Source: Triatoma infestans
Taxonomy: Eukaryota > Arthropoda > Insecta > Hemiptera > Reduviidae
Direction: 5' to 3'
Length of the DNA stretch: 64,000 nt
NCBI GenBank assembly: GCA_011037195.1
Contig: JAAEAF010004302.1
Coordinates: 34,904-98,903, forward strand
In this document: piece after piece, positions 1 through 11,754 of the stretch
How positions within the stretch are numbered: the first letter of the stretch is position 1
Layout of the letters: each line of letters starts with the position of its first letter
Made by a program: the position numbers and the translations under genes
Notes under the pieces: generated by a model
What the model saw: only the letters and a program-made list of their open reading frames with translations
What the model was told of the DNA's origin: nothing
The model's database searches: none

Positions 1-115
1 GTAATCCGTTTATACATGTAAGATTCTACACTGCTATATATTATTATCTGTGAGGAGGGATGAAGCTCTATGCTATCCAACGCCCATATACCTTGAAGTT
101 ATATTTAAATAAATA
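1..115 (+). repeat. Fragment of a dispersed repeat, related to 9110-9195
   Basis: The segment CTCTATGCTATCCAACGC followed by an AAATA-rich tail recurs in reverse at about 9131-9150. This looks like the 3' end of a non-LTR element, but no coding part is present. Confidence 0.3.
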
Positions 116-281
116 AATACCTTAATTTATATATATGTCACACTTATACAAATTTACTGCAATTCAACCATTTCTGATCTCAAAAATTCCACAAAGTTGG
201 ACTTTTATAGAATATATTGTATAGATTAACTATGTAAGTTTACAGAAAAATCAAGCACAAAGCCACCGACTTCTCCAGAAC

Positions 282-649
282 ACCCGTAAAATCAATTTTA
301 CTTTATCTTACTGCTGTAAGAGGAACTAGTACGATCATGTCAAATTTTCGACATTCGCTTTTCACCGGAAATACATCTTTTAAGTTTACAAATGGTTTGT
401 TACATGTTGAACGAAATATCTCATTAATACGAAAAATCAGGAAAGCTCAAGCTTAATATTTCATTTAGTTATCAACAAAACAAAGATTTCAGTCAAAATC
501 CATTAACCAGAAGTGCGATTTTCCTTATGTAGAGTGCCCTATGTCAAAACCAAAAAAGCGTGTACAAATTTAAAATTAAACAAACTGATTGACCTCCAAC
601 AACTCTCTAAAATCAATTTTTTCAGAAAAATAATAAGTTTCTCTCTGTA
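282..649. repeat. Left part of a dispersed HINE-like repeat, interrupted by the I-like element
   Basis: 282-545 is a reverse-oriented fragment (ACGATCATGTCAAATTTTCG, then TCACCGGAAATA). 546-649 aligns with 5885-5960 in forward orientation. The same repeat resumes at 2592, so the retrotransposon was inserted into it. Confidence 0.55.
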
Positions 650-677
650 ATAAGTTCTTTCCCCTCTACTGTGGTGC

Positions 678-1004
678 ATGGTTGTGGACGAACTACTGAA
701 GGAGCTTAGTGACACTGGATGCTCCGTGCTGGGCTACGCAGATGATATAGTGATGCATGCCAGAGGCAGGCACGGTCCCATAGTCGGGGAACTCCTTCAG
801 GAGGCGCTTAGGTGGTGTAGAAGGGTGGACCTTGGGGTAAATCCGCAGAAAACCACCCTCGTACCGTTTACCAGGATCAGGGACATTGAAGTATATAAGA
901 CATTGTCCTTCTTCGGAAAGATACTGGATGTGGCAGATAGAGTTAAGTATCTGGGAGTTATCCTGGATACCAAGCTCACATGGATACGTAGCATCACAGT
1001 GTGA
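678..1004 (+). pseudogene. Reverse transcriptase fragment of the I-like element
   Basis: An open segment with the YADD active site (LGYADDIVMHARGRHGP) and the thumb motif VKYLGVILDTKLTW. Family members continue with several hundred more residues; here the frame is lost at a palindromic insertion at 996. Confidence 0.85.
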
Positions 1005-1081
1005 TAACATAGACTTGCACAGAGCAAACTCAGAGTGTATAAACTGAATTTGCTCTGTGCGAGTCTGTGTTATCACACTGT
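996..1081. repeat. 86-bp near-perfect palindrome inside the I-like element
   Basis: Arms 996-1028 and 1049-1081 are reverse complements over 33 bp with two mismatches, around a 20-nt loop. It interrupts the reading frame right after KLTW. Confidence 0.8.
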
Positions 1082-1159
1082 CTGACAAACGCATCCTGAA
1101 GATAGGCGAACGCCCGAAACCGGTCGATGACCACAAAATGAAGCAGGCTACCACGGAAA

Positions 1160-1387
1160 ATGTCTCTGATAACTTCAAGAATGACCCACCGGATCTATAC
1201 CTGGGCCATCATAGCTATCATAACTTACGGGGCGGTGGTGTGGTGGCCTAAAACTGAGCAGAGGACGGCTATGAAGTGCCTCAGCGGAGTACAAAGGCTG
1301 GCGTGCCTTCTCATTACGGGGGCTTTTAAAAGCGCTCCGACAGCTGCGCTAGAAGTGCTGGTGGGGTTGACACCGCTGCACTTCTAG
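1160..1387 (+). pseudogene. RT/connection region of the I-like element
   Basis: Contains IITYGAVVWWPKTEQRTAMK and QRLACLLITGAFKSAP, the conserved region between reverse transcriptase and RNase H in I/Jockey-type elements. Confidence 0.75.
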
Positions 1388-1636
1388 GTGCAAGCAGAAG
1401 CAAGGGCCAGTGCACACAGATTGCGCAACAATGGTCTTTGGAGGCAGAGGGGCTCCTTAGCCAAACACTTTTGGACTTATTGCTATTGGATTAACATGGT
1501 CAATCCGTGCCCGATGTTAAGCATGGCCCAGGATAGCATTTGTCCAATATATAACTTCGAGGTTCCATTTCGGGTGTTCCTAGGTTCTAGGGCGGAATGG
1601 GCCAAGGGGTAGGAAAAACGCTACCGGACAGGACCT

Positions 1637-1948
1637 TTGGGGTTTACTGATGGTTCTAGGATGGGGTGCGGAACTGGAGCAGGAGCAGGAGTGTGTGAAA
1701 TGGGCCCACAGGTACGTATTGAGAGACCCCTGGGCAGATATTCCACAATATTCCAGGCTGAGGTATTTGCTATCAAGGTCTGTGCCGTGGAGAACCTGCG
1801 TAGAGCCCCAAGGGGCAAGGTTATACGCATCTGCTCGGATAGTCAGACTACACTGAAAGCCCTAGAGGCTTACAGAACTATCTCATCTCTTGTGAAGGAA
1901 TGTCGAAAGGCATTGTCAAGACTCTCCGGCACAACAAGGTACAGCTGA
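1637..1948 (+). pseudogene. RNase H domain of the I-like element
   Basis: GFTDGSRMGCGTGAG holds the first Asp, QAEVFAIKV the Glu and ICSDSQTTLKAL the second Asp. The last catalytic block (PGHIGIEDNEMADLW) follows after a frameshift near 1945. Confidence 0.8.
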
Positions 1949-2550
1949 TATGGGTGCCTGGACACATAGGGATTGAGGATAATGAGATGGCTGACCTCTG
2001 GAAATACTCCGTTCATTGGTCCAGAGCCAGTCCTGAGGATCACTGGCAGAACGATTCGTGCGGCGGTTAGGGAGTGGTTTCGCAGTAAGCATGAAGAGCT
2101 CTGTAGGGGGAGTCCAGGTGCCACACACAGCAAAAGGATGATGCCAGAGCTGTGTAAACGAAGGACCCAAATGACCCTTAGTCTGAGTAGGAGCCAGATT
2201 TCTCTGATGACAGGACTACTTACGGGTCATGGCAGGTTCAGGAAGCATCTGCACAAGGTAGGGCTCATCAGCGTGGAACCCTTGTGCAGATTATGTCAGG
2301 AGAAGGAGGAAACGGCCCGCCACCTGCTATTTGATTGCGTAGCAATAAAACTAAATTGAGGTACGAGACCTTTGGTACATTGCGACCTGAGGGGATAGTA
2401 GCCCAAAATGATCTGGCGGTGAAAGTCCTCAAACTCCTTACGGAGGGAAGGTTAAACTACTAGAGGTTATCGGGGATGGCACAATAAGCCTCTGTTGCTG
2501 CAGTGCCGGGGTATAGCCCACCCGTGATAGGTAATAATAATAACAATAAC

Positions 2551-2585
<35 letters not shown>

Positions 2586-2591
2586 TAATAT

Positions 2592-3190
2592 CTATGCAGC
2601 AAGCATTCCAAGTTTAAAGAAATTCGAAACCTTTTTAGAGAACATTTAAAAAATAAAATCGCACTTGCGGTTAACCGATTTTCCTCAGACTTCTAATTTC
2701 ATCAATGCTTCTAATTTGTATTAATATTATGTAAATCATAAAACGGTATACTATACTGAACTGAAGTAGTACTTTAGAGGAAATCATAAGTTACTGTTCC
2801 CCCCAGAACCCCCCAAAAAATCAATTTTCCTGGTAAAATGTTTCAAATAAAAGTGATAGGTATTTATGTGTGTAGATGGTATACAATGTTTAAAGAAAAT
2901 CGTTAAAGCCGTTTTCGAGGAAATCACGAAAAACCACACAGTAAAGTCGCACTTCCGGTTGACAATTTTTAACAAAATCTGCATGGCTGATGCATTGGTA
3001 GTGCCTAAAATGGAATACCACATATATGAGCTTCGTGTGACTTTCCTATTTTGAAATATTTTTGTTAACACACACACGCAGACCATTCGCTAAAAACATT
3101 TTTTCTTACTGAAACATGCATTTCCGGTGAAAACTCAATTTCGAAAAAATGGCACGATCATGAATTTGCCAAACAATCCGGATTAATAAT
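2592..3190 (+). repeat. Right part of the HINE-like repeat interrupted by the I-like element
   Basis: Continues the alignment with 5990-6490: GCACTTCCGGTTGAC, AAATGTTTCAAATAAAAG, AAGAAAATCGTTAAAGCC, a short CA run, and CCGGTGAAAACTCAATTTCG. Confidence 0.7.
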
Positions 3191-3650
3191 TACTCATAAT
3201 GATTTTTCTTAGGGAATTCTGGTTATATTTAACCAGCGGAGCACGAGGATTGCTGTCCACCATTTTAAAATCTTTGAGAGGAACACTGCGCTCTATACTG
3301 CTACTGTACTGCCACATCCATAAGAATGAATTTATGTAAGTAGGTTAAAAGAAGGTTTTTATGCTGTTTGCTTTACTAAATAAATCCTAAAAGCTTTTTC
3401 AAAAAATTATAACATGCAAATAGATCGTTTAATACAAATCAAGGCTAATGAAGTAGAAAATTAATTACCTTTATCTCTAATACCTCTAATCATTCAATTA
3501 ATCAAGATGTACGTAGTGAGTAGAATAGAATTCACTTTGTGAAGGTTAAGTTAAAAGCTCAAGTGTTTGCTATTTTGATATATTTGCAAAAATAGAAAAA
3601 CAAACATATTTAGAAAACAAGCAAAATGTTGGTAAAAAGTTGACAGTTTT
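3191..3650. other. AT-rich DNA without recognisable features
   Basis: No open frame with family similarity and no clear repeat boundary on either strand. Confidence 0.5.
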
Positions 3651-4170
3651 GGTAAAGGTGTAAGGGTAAAATGTAATTTAGTAAGAAGTCGCCGGGATAT
3701 TCTCAGAAAGCTTTGTTAACTCCAGCCCTCTTTTATCAGCAGTACCCAATAACGACCTTCTTCCCTATACGATTTAACTCTACCTCTCCTTGACAGTTCC
3801 GAGGAAGAACACCAAAGTTATCCGAAACGGCAATAGAATAAATTTTTAAAGCTGAAAACTTGTTTTCTTTGGCCCCAGCCAACCCAACATTTTTCTTGTT
3901 TTTTAACAACGGCCAAAGATAATCATTTATATGATCACCATTAGAAAAGAGGCTTTCAAGAGATGCTGAGATAATCTTGTAAGGATGGCTGCGAATATTT
4001 CAAAAATATCTTCCACAGCATACTTTTTCTTTTTTTCTTCATGAGTTTCCCATCTAAAAAAGTAAATTAAATTTAGTAAGAAGTCGCTGCGCTTTCCAGT
4101 CTTAATTTACTCCAACCCTCTTTTATCAGCAAAACCCCAATATCCAATGCCTTTACTACAAGATTTCCTG
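3650..4170 (-). pseudogene. Unrecognised coding-like fragment, tandemly duplicated 3' part
   Basis: On the minus strand an open stretch reads SLESLFSNGDHINDYLWPLL and ENKFSALKIYSIAVSDNFGV, with a second overlapping frame WETHEEKKKKYAVEDIFEIF just upstream, joined by a frameshift near 3990. The segment TGCTGATAAAAGAGGG with flanks occurs twice (about 3675-3750 and 4067-4140). Composition is coding-like against AT-rich surroundings. I do not recognise the family; a decayed host gene or element fragment is likely. Confidence 0.3.
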
Positions 4171-5850
4171 AATCGATTTTTAGAAAAATTGTTTTAAAAT
4201 AATTTTTCGATTTTAAATGAAATAAAAACTGTGAATATATGAAAGTAATTTATTTGTTATTAACTAAAGTTTACCAGATATGCAATGATTTGCCTTACAA
4301 TAAAAACAGAAGGCTGAGCGTTAACAATGCTATGAAATTTATTTAGAATTAAACGTAAATCGTTTCTTTATATAAAAAAAAAAGTAATACTAACTGATCA
4401 TTGTAAATAGAAAAAATTGGAAGTAAAAATATTAGGATATACTTACAAAAGTATACAGAAATTGGAAGTAAAAATAATTTAACTATGACATTATGATAAT
4501 TTACCTTAAGCGATATTAATGCTAAATAATTGACTAGATCATTTATGAATTATCTGATGCCATTTGTACTAAGCACTAGAGACTAGATGAATATCCATAC
4601 ATCAGTAAACTTTCCTATATAGGCTATAACATGATTGAGAGGTTATAAACTCGTATAATATCCACGATGTATTAACTTTGAAATTCGTTTGTAATCTCAG
4701 TTATAAACTTAGAAAAAAAAAAATTACAGCAGTATTTTTTTAATAAATCACCTTAAATTTATTTTTTTTATTCTTTTTAACATTTTTTTTTTCAAATAAT
4801 TACGCAAATTTTATTAACAAGCTGGCTAAAGAAATCAATTGAAATGATTAGAAAAGGTTAGGCATTCATTCATGAGGTTAAATGTATGTGCTTTAATAGA
4901 CTTCCCATTGTATTGTTAAATGGTTTTTTGTAGTAGTGCTTTTGTTTTTTATGTTTTTTAAATGACCTTAATTTATTTATAACAATAATGTAATTTATTG
5001 TCATACTTAATATATTATGAAGGAGAGTATTTTGAGTATAGTATAATGAACTTAATTTTGCATGGAATAATTGTATCAATTTGTTTTTAACTCTGCACTT
5101 TTTCGTTTCTTAATTATATTCTAGACTCTTTTAAAAGGTTGTGTAATCACTATAAAAATAAAATTATAGTATCTATATATTTGTTCATAGATTTTTAGCA
5201 TTTCTAATATTTTGATAACGGATAAAACCCATTACAAAATATTTAATTTATTTTTATAATTATAGCTGAATATAATTTTCAGTAATAACATTTCTTGTAA
5301 TAAAAGAGTATGCCACTAAAAATCTAAAAGAATGTCGAATAATTTATGTCTATTTCAATTTTTGTTCAAGAGAGATAATGTAAAAAAAAATTAATGAATA
5401 CTTGTCACGACTTTTCTCTTCCTACAATTCTCATAATTTTTGACTTGTAAATTGTCTTAAAGTTGGCCGTTTTACGAAAAGTTTTAACTATCAGCATGTG
5501 GCGAACGATCTTGCTACTTTGATGAGGACTTGAATAGGGAGCCCTGGAGGGGCTCGATTAGTTTTTCCGGACAAATATTTCAAATTAAAGAAATAGTTTT
5601 ATAATGTTTTCTACAGTTTAATGAAAATCTCCGGAGAAAGAAATTTAGAAATATCTAAAATGAATAACTAATAAATAAAATAAAAGTAATCACAAAAAAA
5701 TTTGTCACAAACTTACAAAAAAAAATCTGGTATTAATTAATAGAATTTAATTAACAAATTTTCTTTAAATTTCAGCGTTTACAATGTTTTTTAGTTGGGC
5801 TGGCCACAAAAAAGGATGATGGTAGGGGGGCTATGACTTTGTATACCTGA
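4171..5850. other. AT-rich DNA without recognisable features
   Basis: Only chance ORFs. A hairpin GAGCCC-TGGAG-GGGCTC occurs at about 5540 with no further support for function. Confidence 0.5.
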
Positions 5851-5859
5851 GCGGGCTTT

Positions 5860-6512
5860 GTGAAGCGCCTTTTTTCGAAACCAACAAAGCTTGTGCAGTT
5901 TAAATTTAAACCTAACTGACAAGCCCAAAAAACCTTTCTAAAATCAATTTTTTCGTAAAAATATTTAAAAAAAAAATTGATATGCTTTTATCTGTGCAAG
6001 TGAGCATTCCAAGTTGAAAAAAAAATCAATGATATTCAAAAAACCGATTCTGCACTTCCGTCAACTAATTTCTTCAAATTTGGATTTATATCATGCTTTT
6101 TTGGCATTCTAATATTTATTAATATCATGCTTGAACTAAAGTGGTACTTTAGAAGAAAGTATAACGCTACTGTTCCCTCAAGAGACCTCCAAAAAAATCC
6201 ATTTTCCCGGGAAAATGTTAAAAATAAAAGCGATGAAAAAAATTCAGTAAAATCGCAATTCCGATTCATGGATTTTGCCTGAAAATTTCGTATCAGATGC
6301 GGTAATAGTATCTAAAAGGAACACCAGTTTAAACTTCCTGTGGTTTTTCCGTTTTTGAGATATTTTGTTCACAAAGTCACATACATATCATTCGTTAAAA
6401 ATATTTTGGTTTTTTGTACTCCGGAGAACTCCAAACATTTCCGGTGAAAACTCAATTTCGAAAAAAATTTAAAACGACCGCAATACTTCCTTTTACTAGG
6501 AATAATAGAAAG
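5860..6512 (+). repeat. HINE-like dispersed repeat copy
   Basis: Shares the family blocks GCACTTCCG, AAATGTTAAAAATAAAAGCG, CATTTCCGGTGAAAACTC and the terminal TTACTAGGAATAATAGAAAG. It serves as the uninterrupted template for the copy split by the I-like element. Confidence 0.7.
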
Positions 6513-6849
6513 GGAAAAAGAAAAGAAATTGTAACAAGCTGGCTTTTTATAAAAGAAAGAATATCCAGTTCTGAAAAGAACTAGCGGTCCTCCTCGTACA
6601 GTCAGCGTGACTGACTTTGCAGTATTCCTCTAAGAGCGCGACCTATAGACCTACTTGATGCGGATATTATTAAAAGATATTAAAAGACTCACCGACCTAT
6701 TATCTCGTACTTGACGGCAATTCTCTTAATTTTAATTGACAAAGTTTCTTCAAAATTGGAATGTTTACAATTTTGTTTACTTTTCGTTAATATTACAATA
6801 AGTGAAGGAACCATAATAATTGTAACAGTGTATTATTAAAAAAAAAAAA

Positions 6850-7820
6850 TCTGGTGTGAAATACTCACACAACTTTCTCTTACTCCTGTTCTCAAAATTA
6901 TAATTGACAAATGTTATAGTTTGTGTACCAAATTTAACGAAATTCATCGAAAACTGAAAAAAATAGTTCAGTAAAAGCGCACGTCCGGCTTACTAATTTT
7001 CTTAAAACTCGGAATTTTGGCCATCGTTGTTTGGATGATAGAATTGTATAATCAACTATGATAGCACTTTAGAGGAAGCTGTAAACCCACCCTTCCCCTA
7101 AAAGTGCCCTTAAATGAATTTTCTCAGAGAAATGTTTTAAATAAAAGGTGTAGATCATTGCATGTTTAGTTTATATACGAAGTTTCAAGAAAATCGTCGA
7201 AGCCATTTTTGAGAAAATCGCGAAAAAGTGAAAAAATCATTTAGTAAAGTGTTAAAACAAACCACTTCCGGTTATCCGATTTTTTCAAACTCGGAATTTC
7301 AACAACATATTTAATTCTAATTAACATTATTTAGATGACAGAATTGTCTAATAAACTGAAATAGCACTTTAGATGAAAACCTAACCTCAACCTTCCCCCA
7401 TAAGTGCCGTTAAATGAATTCTTCCGGAGAAATGTTTCAAATAAAAGTTGTAGCTCTTTGTATACGTAGTTGATATACCAAGTTTAGAGAAAATCGTCGG
7501 AGCCATTTTTGAGAAAATCGCAAAAACGTAAAAAAAAAACAACTAGTAATGTTGTACTTTCCGGTTGAGGAATTTTGACAAGATAACGTACTGTCAGATC
7601 CATGGTGATACCTGAACGCGTCTGAACCTTTCACGCTTTTTCGTTTTTGAGCTATGCTGTTCACATACACATACACACACACACGCGCACACACAGACCA
7701 TTTGCTAAAAACCACTTTTTTGGACGTAGGGGACTTCAAAATGGACATTTCCGATGAAAACTCGATATCGAAAATTTGACACGATTACAATCCTTCCTCT
7801 TACAAGGAGTAAGAGAAACT
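6850..7820 (+). repeat. HINE-like dispersed repeat, near full-length copy
   Basis: Starts TCTGGTGTGAAATACTCACA followed by ACTTTCTCTTACTCC and ends GGAGTAAGAGAAACT, giving subterminal inverted repeats. Inside, two related modules of roughly 270 bp follow each other (about 6990-7260 and 7262-7540), each with a CTTCCGG, an AAATGTTT(T/C)AAATAAAAG and an AAATCGTCGRAGCC block. A CA microsatellite is at about 7665-7697. No coding capacity. Confidence 0.8.
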
Positions 7821-9944
7821 AAAAAAATGGATCTGTAGAGAGTAGGACATCACGACTTCTACTCCCCCGCCCCCCAATTTCAAATAAAAGTGATGGACCT
7901 GTACGTTTTGTAATTAGATGTTGGCTGTATGAGGGAGCGGCTATAAAGTCAAATTCAGCCTAGACTAAAAGCTCTACTGTGGCTCTCTTGGGTATCAAGT
8001 GTTTCTATATAGAAGCTAGTAGTTTGTGTGTGAGTGGTGAGCTACTATTTACTTTTGGTTACACAAAACCCAAGTAGATGCATTATCAACTTCTCGACAT
8101 GTTCCCTTGTGTATTGTGTAATTTTAGAGGGTGTTAAAGCATGTTATTGCTTCATACTGTTAAGCTGCGATTTCCGTAGGGATGCCATAGGAAGTGGCAC
8201 CAGCGGGGAACATACATATATAATTCGTGTGTGTAAAATAATTGGAGCCGTTATCGCGAAAACTACAAAATCTGAAGGAAAAAAAAATCAGTAAAGTCGT
8301 TGCTGGGATTGACAAGCAACCTGGAGATCCAAATGATTTTCAACATTGAATACAACGGTCGTAACGAACACCAAAAACATTTTTTTTTATTTTAGAATAT
8401 TAGAAATAAATAAATAAAATTAGATTTCTTTACATCTTAAAAGTCTGCATATTTAAAATCATCCAGAAATATTAGAATCATCAGCTTTTCGGCCAGAATT
8501 ATTAGAATATAAATATCTCCCATATAATTAAGCCAAACATAGAAAAATAGAAATGTCAAAGTTTCTACCTTTTTGGTCAAATAAGGCATGTAATTTAGGC
8601 CAATCAGAAATTTAGAATTATTATGATGACCACAAAAAGAAGCGGGCTATCAGGAAAAATATCTCTGATGCTTTCACGCTCTTCGGAATCAAGACAAACA
8701 ACTCTTTCAATACTTTGTGGACTGCGCCACATATATTAAAAAAAAGAATGACAATATAATGAATAGCTACACACTCCTGGTCAAAGAAACGTTTTTTTAA
8801 CTTAATATTATGAATTCCTTTGAGAAATTTTTATGGGTGTTTAGCATCAATTTTATTTTGTCCCTCTAGCATAAACGGCCAAATACAAAATGGCGAACTT
8901 TCATTGGATCATTTCTGCCTGATTCTCTTTTAACAATGGAATGAAAATGCTGAATTTTTTCTTTATAGCTCACATTAATTATATAAGTAAGTAAATAGTA
9001 TGTTAGGCTGGGTTTTTTGCATTTTTTTTTAAAGAATTTTTATAGCTTAATTTGATAATTCATAAAATACCTACCGAGGAAAAATTAGTAAAAAAATTCT
9101 ATACTAGATTTTTTAAATAAATAATTAGCCATGCTTTGGATAGCATAGAGTTTGGTCTCTTACCACAGCCGAATAATAATTATAATAAATTATAAGTTCA
9201 TTGAAAATTTGTAAATAGAAATTAATTTAATACAAATAAATGTTATATGAGAAAGTCGTGTGAATATAAGAAGATATATTCTGCAAATTTGCTTAAATTT
9301 TAGTTTCTATAACAAAATATTTCAAAAATGATGAATCATCTAGCTCAAAATTCATATCGCGTATGGCGAATAGGTGATTTTTTTTAAAATTAGTCCGGTT
9401 TTTGTCAGAAAGTTAGTAACTTGCCATTTAGGGGTTTCAGGTTTAGGTTTAGGTGTTCCGATAATAAGGTACGGTCAAAATCAAGCAGTCACAAGTTTAA
9501 CCGTTAAGAATTTTTTTAAAAATGACTCTACCGAAATTTTAAACTTGGTATACCAACTATGCATATAGGTAGGTACAAATCTACAAGTTAAATTTCAATA
9601 ACACTTTACGGCAAAAGTTAACGCTAGGCGGTTGCGCTAGGGAAGCCAGCCACAACGTTAAGTTTACTCTAGATAGCCGTTTCGGTATACTTCCATACGT
9701 ATTGATGGCATCTAAATATTTCTTGGAAATTACCATATTTAACAAAAGTTTTTCAATTAGAACTGCGTGAAGTGTAATCGAGAAAGTCGTATGAGTGTTT
9801 CAGCAAGTTTTTTTTTTTTTTTAATCATGAGCAATTTCAATGTATAATACTTATGGATTCTGTTTTTATTATGGAATTAAGAAAGGAAATCATACGACTA
9901 CAAGCAGATTCCCTGCACACTAACTGTGTTAATACGATAATAAT
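7821..9944. other. Mixed AT-rich DNA with small repeat fragments
   Basis: 8631-8675 is a diverged copy of the short dispersed motif found at 1131. 9110-9195 is a reverse fragment of the repeat at the window start. Single HINE-like terminal fragments are at 9247-9262 and 9781-9810. No gene seen. Confidence 0.45.
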
Positions 9945-10479
9945 AATTTATGTAGGGTGGTAAGAATATGAACCTCTTCAACAGCCTTATATAATTATAT
10001 TTTTCTTGAATAGATTACCACAAAATGAAGCAGGCTACCACGGAAAAGTCTCTGATTTTACAATTGTTAATGTATACAATCTCTATTGCAAGATGAGATG
10101 TATGTGTAGAGTTTTAAACATCAGTTTCAAGGTATGTCCAAATTAAGCATTTTTATTTTATTTAGTAACTCTGTTGTTACTGGTCATATTTCTGTTTATT
10201 GTAAAATTTAGTTAGTTAATGTTATTAAAAATTTTCACCTTATATCTGATTGTATTAAGTTATTATAGAATTGAAATGGGACCACGTGGTTCGAATATTT
10301 GATTTTTTTTTTTTAATTTATACATTAGTACGTTATGTATTGTTAACTTTATGGCTGTATATTTGAGTACCACGAGCTAAGAGCGGTGGTGGTTAACTAA
10401 AATGTAATTCTATTCAAGATAAATATAATTATATAAGGCTGTTAAAGAGGTTCATATTCTTACCACCCTACATAAATTA
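9945..10479. mobile_element. MITE with 69-bp terminal inverted repeats and TA target site
   Basis: The left end 9945-10013 and right end 10411-10479 are reverse complements with about two mismatches, starting at ATTTATGTAGGGTGGTAAG. TA dinucleotides flank both ends, which fits a Tc1/mariner-type non-autonomous element. No transposase inside. Just inside the left repeat lies the short dispersed motif AGCAGGCTACCACGGAAA. Confidence 0.8.
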
Positions 10480-11754
10480 AGAATGTATATTAAACAGCCA
10501 TAAAGTTCAACAACATCCAACATAGATAATAATAATATTCAAAAAGTTTATAATAACATAAACAAAACAAAAAAATATATCTAAACAAGTTATATTGATA
10601 TGTATATTTTTTTAAAAAAGGATCACAGATACACACCCATCATTTATAGCTTGTTTAGGAATTATCAAGGTTTTTTGAATGAAACCTTGAAAAAAATAAC
10701 TATTCTTTTTCTTTTGCTTAGTGAAGGTCGAAAGTGAAGCGACACTCGTTTAGCTTTAGAAAAAATATAAGTCAACAAACATATGTTTACTTTACACTAT
10801 AACCCCTATCTTTTTTTCCCCAACAACTCATGCCAAATAATCCTAAAGAACTATGTCAAAGAGTTTACGAGTTAACAGATTCCTTCAACAATCAAATGCA
10901 ATTATTTAAACAATTAAGTAAACCTCAATAGACAACATGTTTTCTCTAGTTTGTTTATTAATTTATTTTGTTTTACTTTCTCTTACTCCTAGTAATTTTA
11001 ATGTATGATACAAAATTGATTATACAATATATTACACAATTGATTTATTATTTAATGTCTTAGATTTCTTTTCGTGGTTACCGTAATTTAATTTTTTTTT
11101 TTTTTAAGAATGCAAAGTTTTATGGTGAATATAATTTTTATGACTAAGATACTTAAACGGTAATAAAAGTCATGATAATAAAAAGGTACTTACTCATTTC
11201 ATGGTGCAAAGCCATGATGGAATGGAAAATAAAAATGCGATTGAAGTGCTTAAAACTTTGCTACACAAAGGCAAAAGGTGGGTTTCCTTTGATAGCATTC
11301 CCCTTATGTACAAGTCATCTTTAAAACAGACCAAATTATCTCAACATTGTAGCTCTGAGTTACAGATATGTTACAATCATAAACCATGATTGTTTATAAA
11401 CTTCACAACAATTAATTTAGAGTAGATACTATCGAGGAGTTCCTGATTTCTTTTAAGACACCCTAACATTCTATAACCCTTACATCTCTTCCACTTTTAT
11501 TGTTTATTACAGCAATTTATTCATGCCACTTTTGTTTTGTGTGTTTACAGTCTGACAGTAGAAACAGAAATCACTGAAACCAATAAGGGTGAGGAAAATA
11601 TTCAGGACCACTCTCAAAATTATAAGTACCTTCGGATTTCTATAAAGTAAGTAAAAATTTATCAGATCAAAAGTTTTCCGTAAAGTTCGAAAGATGATTA
11701 CAAGTGCATTTTTTTTTAGCCTGATTCGCCAAGAAATCTTTGACATTTTCAGCC
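10480..11754. other. AT-rich DNA without recognisable features
   Basis: No gene, no clear repeat. Short ORFs lack similarity to known families. Confidence 0.45.

Larger units (their letters stand above)
650..2591 (+). mobile_element. I-like non-LTR retrotransposon, 5'-truncated, with RNase H and TAA tail
   Basis: The copy begins inside the reverse transcriptase at LSPLLWCMVVDELL (654). The catalytic box GYADDIVMHA is at about 735. After a disturbed segment (996-1180) come ITYGAVVWWPKT and QRLACLLITGAFKSAPTAAL, then an RNase H domain with FTDGS, QAEVFAI, CSDSQ and PGHIGIEDNEMADLW, then a CCHC-like CRLCQEKEETARHLLFDC. It ends in a (TAA)n tail at about 2529-2591, typical of the I superfamily. 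Several frameshifts and stops make it a dead copy. It interrupts an older dispersed repeat. Confidence 0.85.

Noticed and set aside
1131..1172. Box C/D snoRNA reading of the dispersed motif (ATGAAG...CTGA)
   Set aside because: Too short, C box imperfect, no terminal stem, and it occurs inside transposons.
693..1178. 161-codon minus-strand ORF
   Set aside because: It is the antisense of the I-like reverse transcriptase and has no own motif.
5535..5560. GAGCCC/GGGCTC hairpin as a regulatory element
   Set aside because: A single 6-bp stem without context, likely chance.
7665..7697. CA microsatellite as an independent feature
   Set aside because: It recurs at the same place in other HINE-like copies, so it is part of the repeat.
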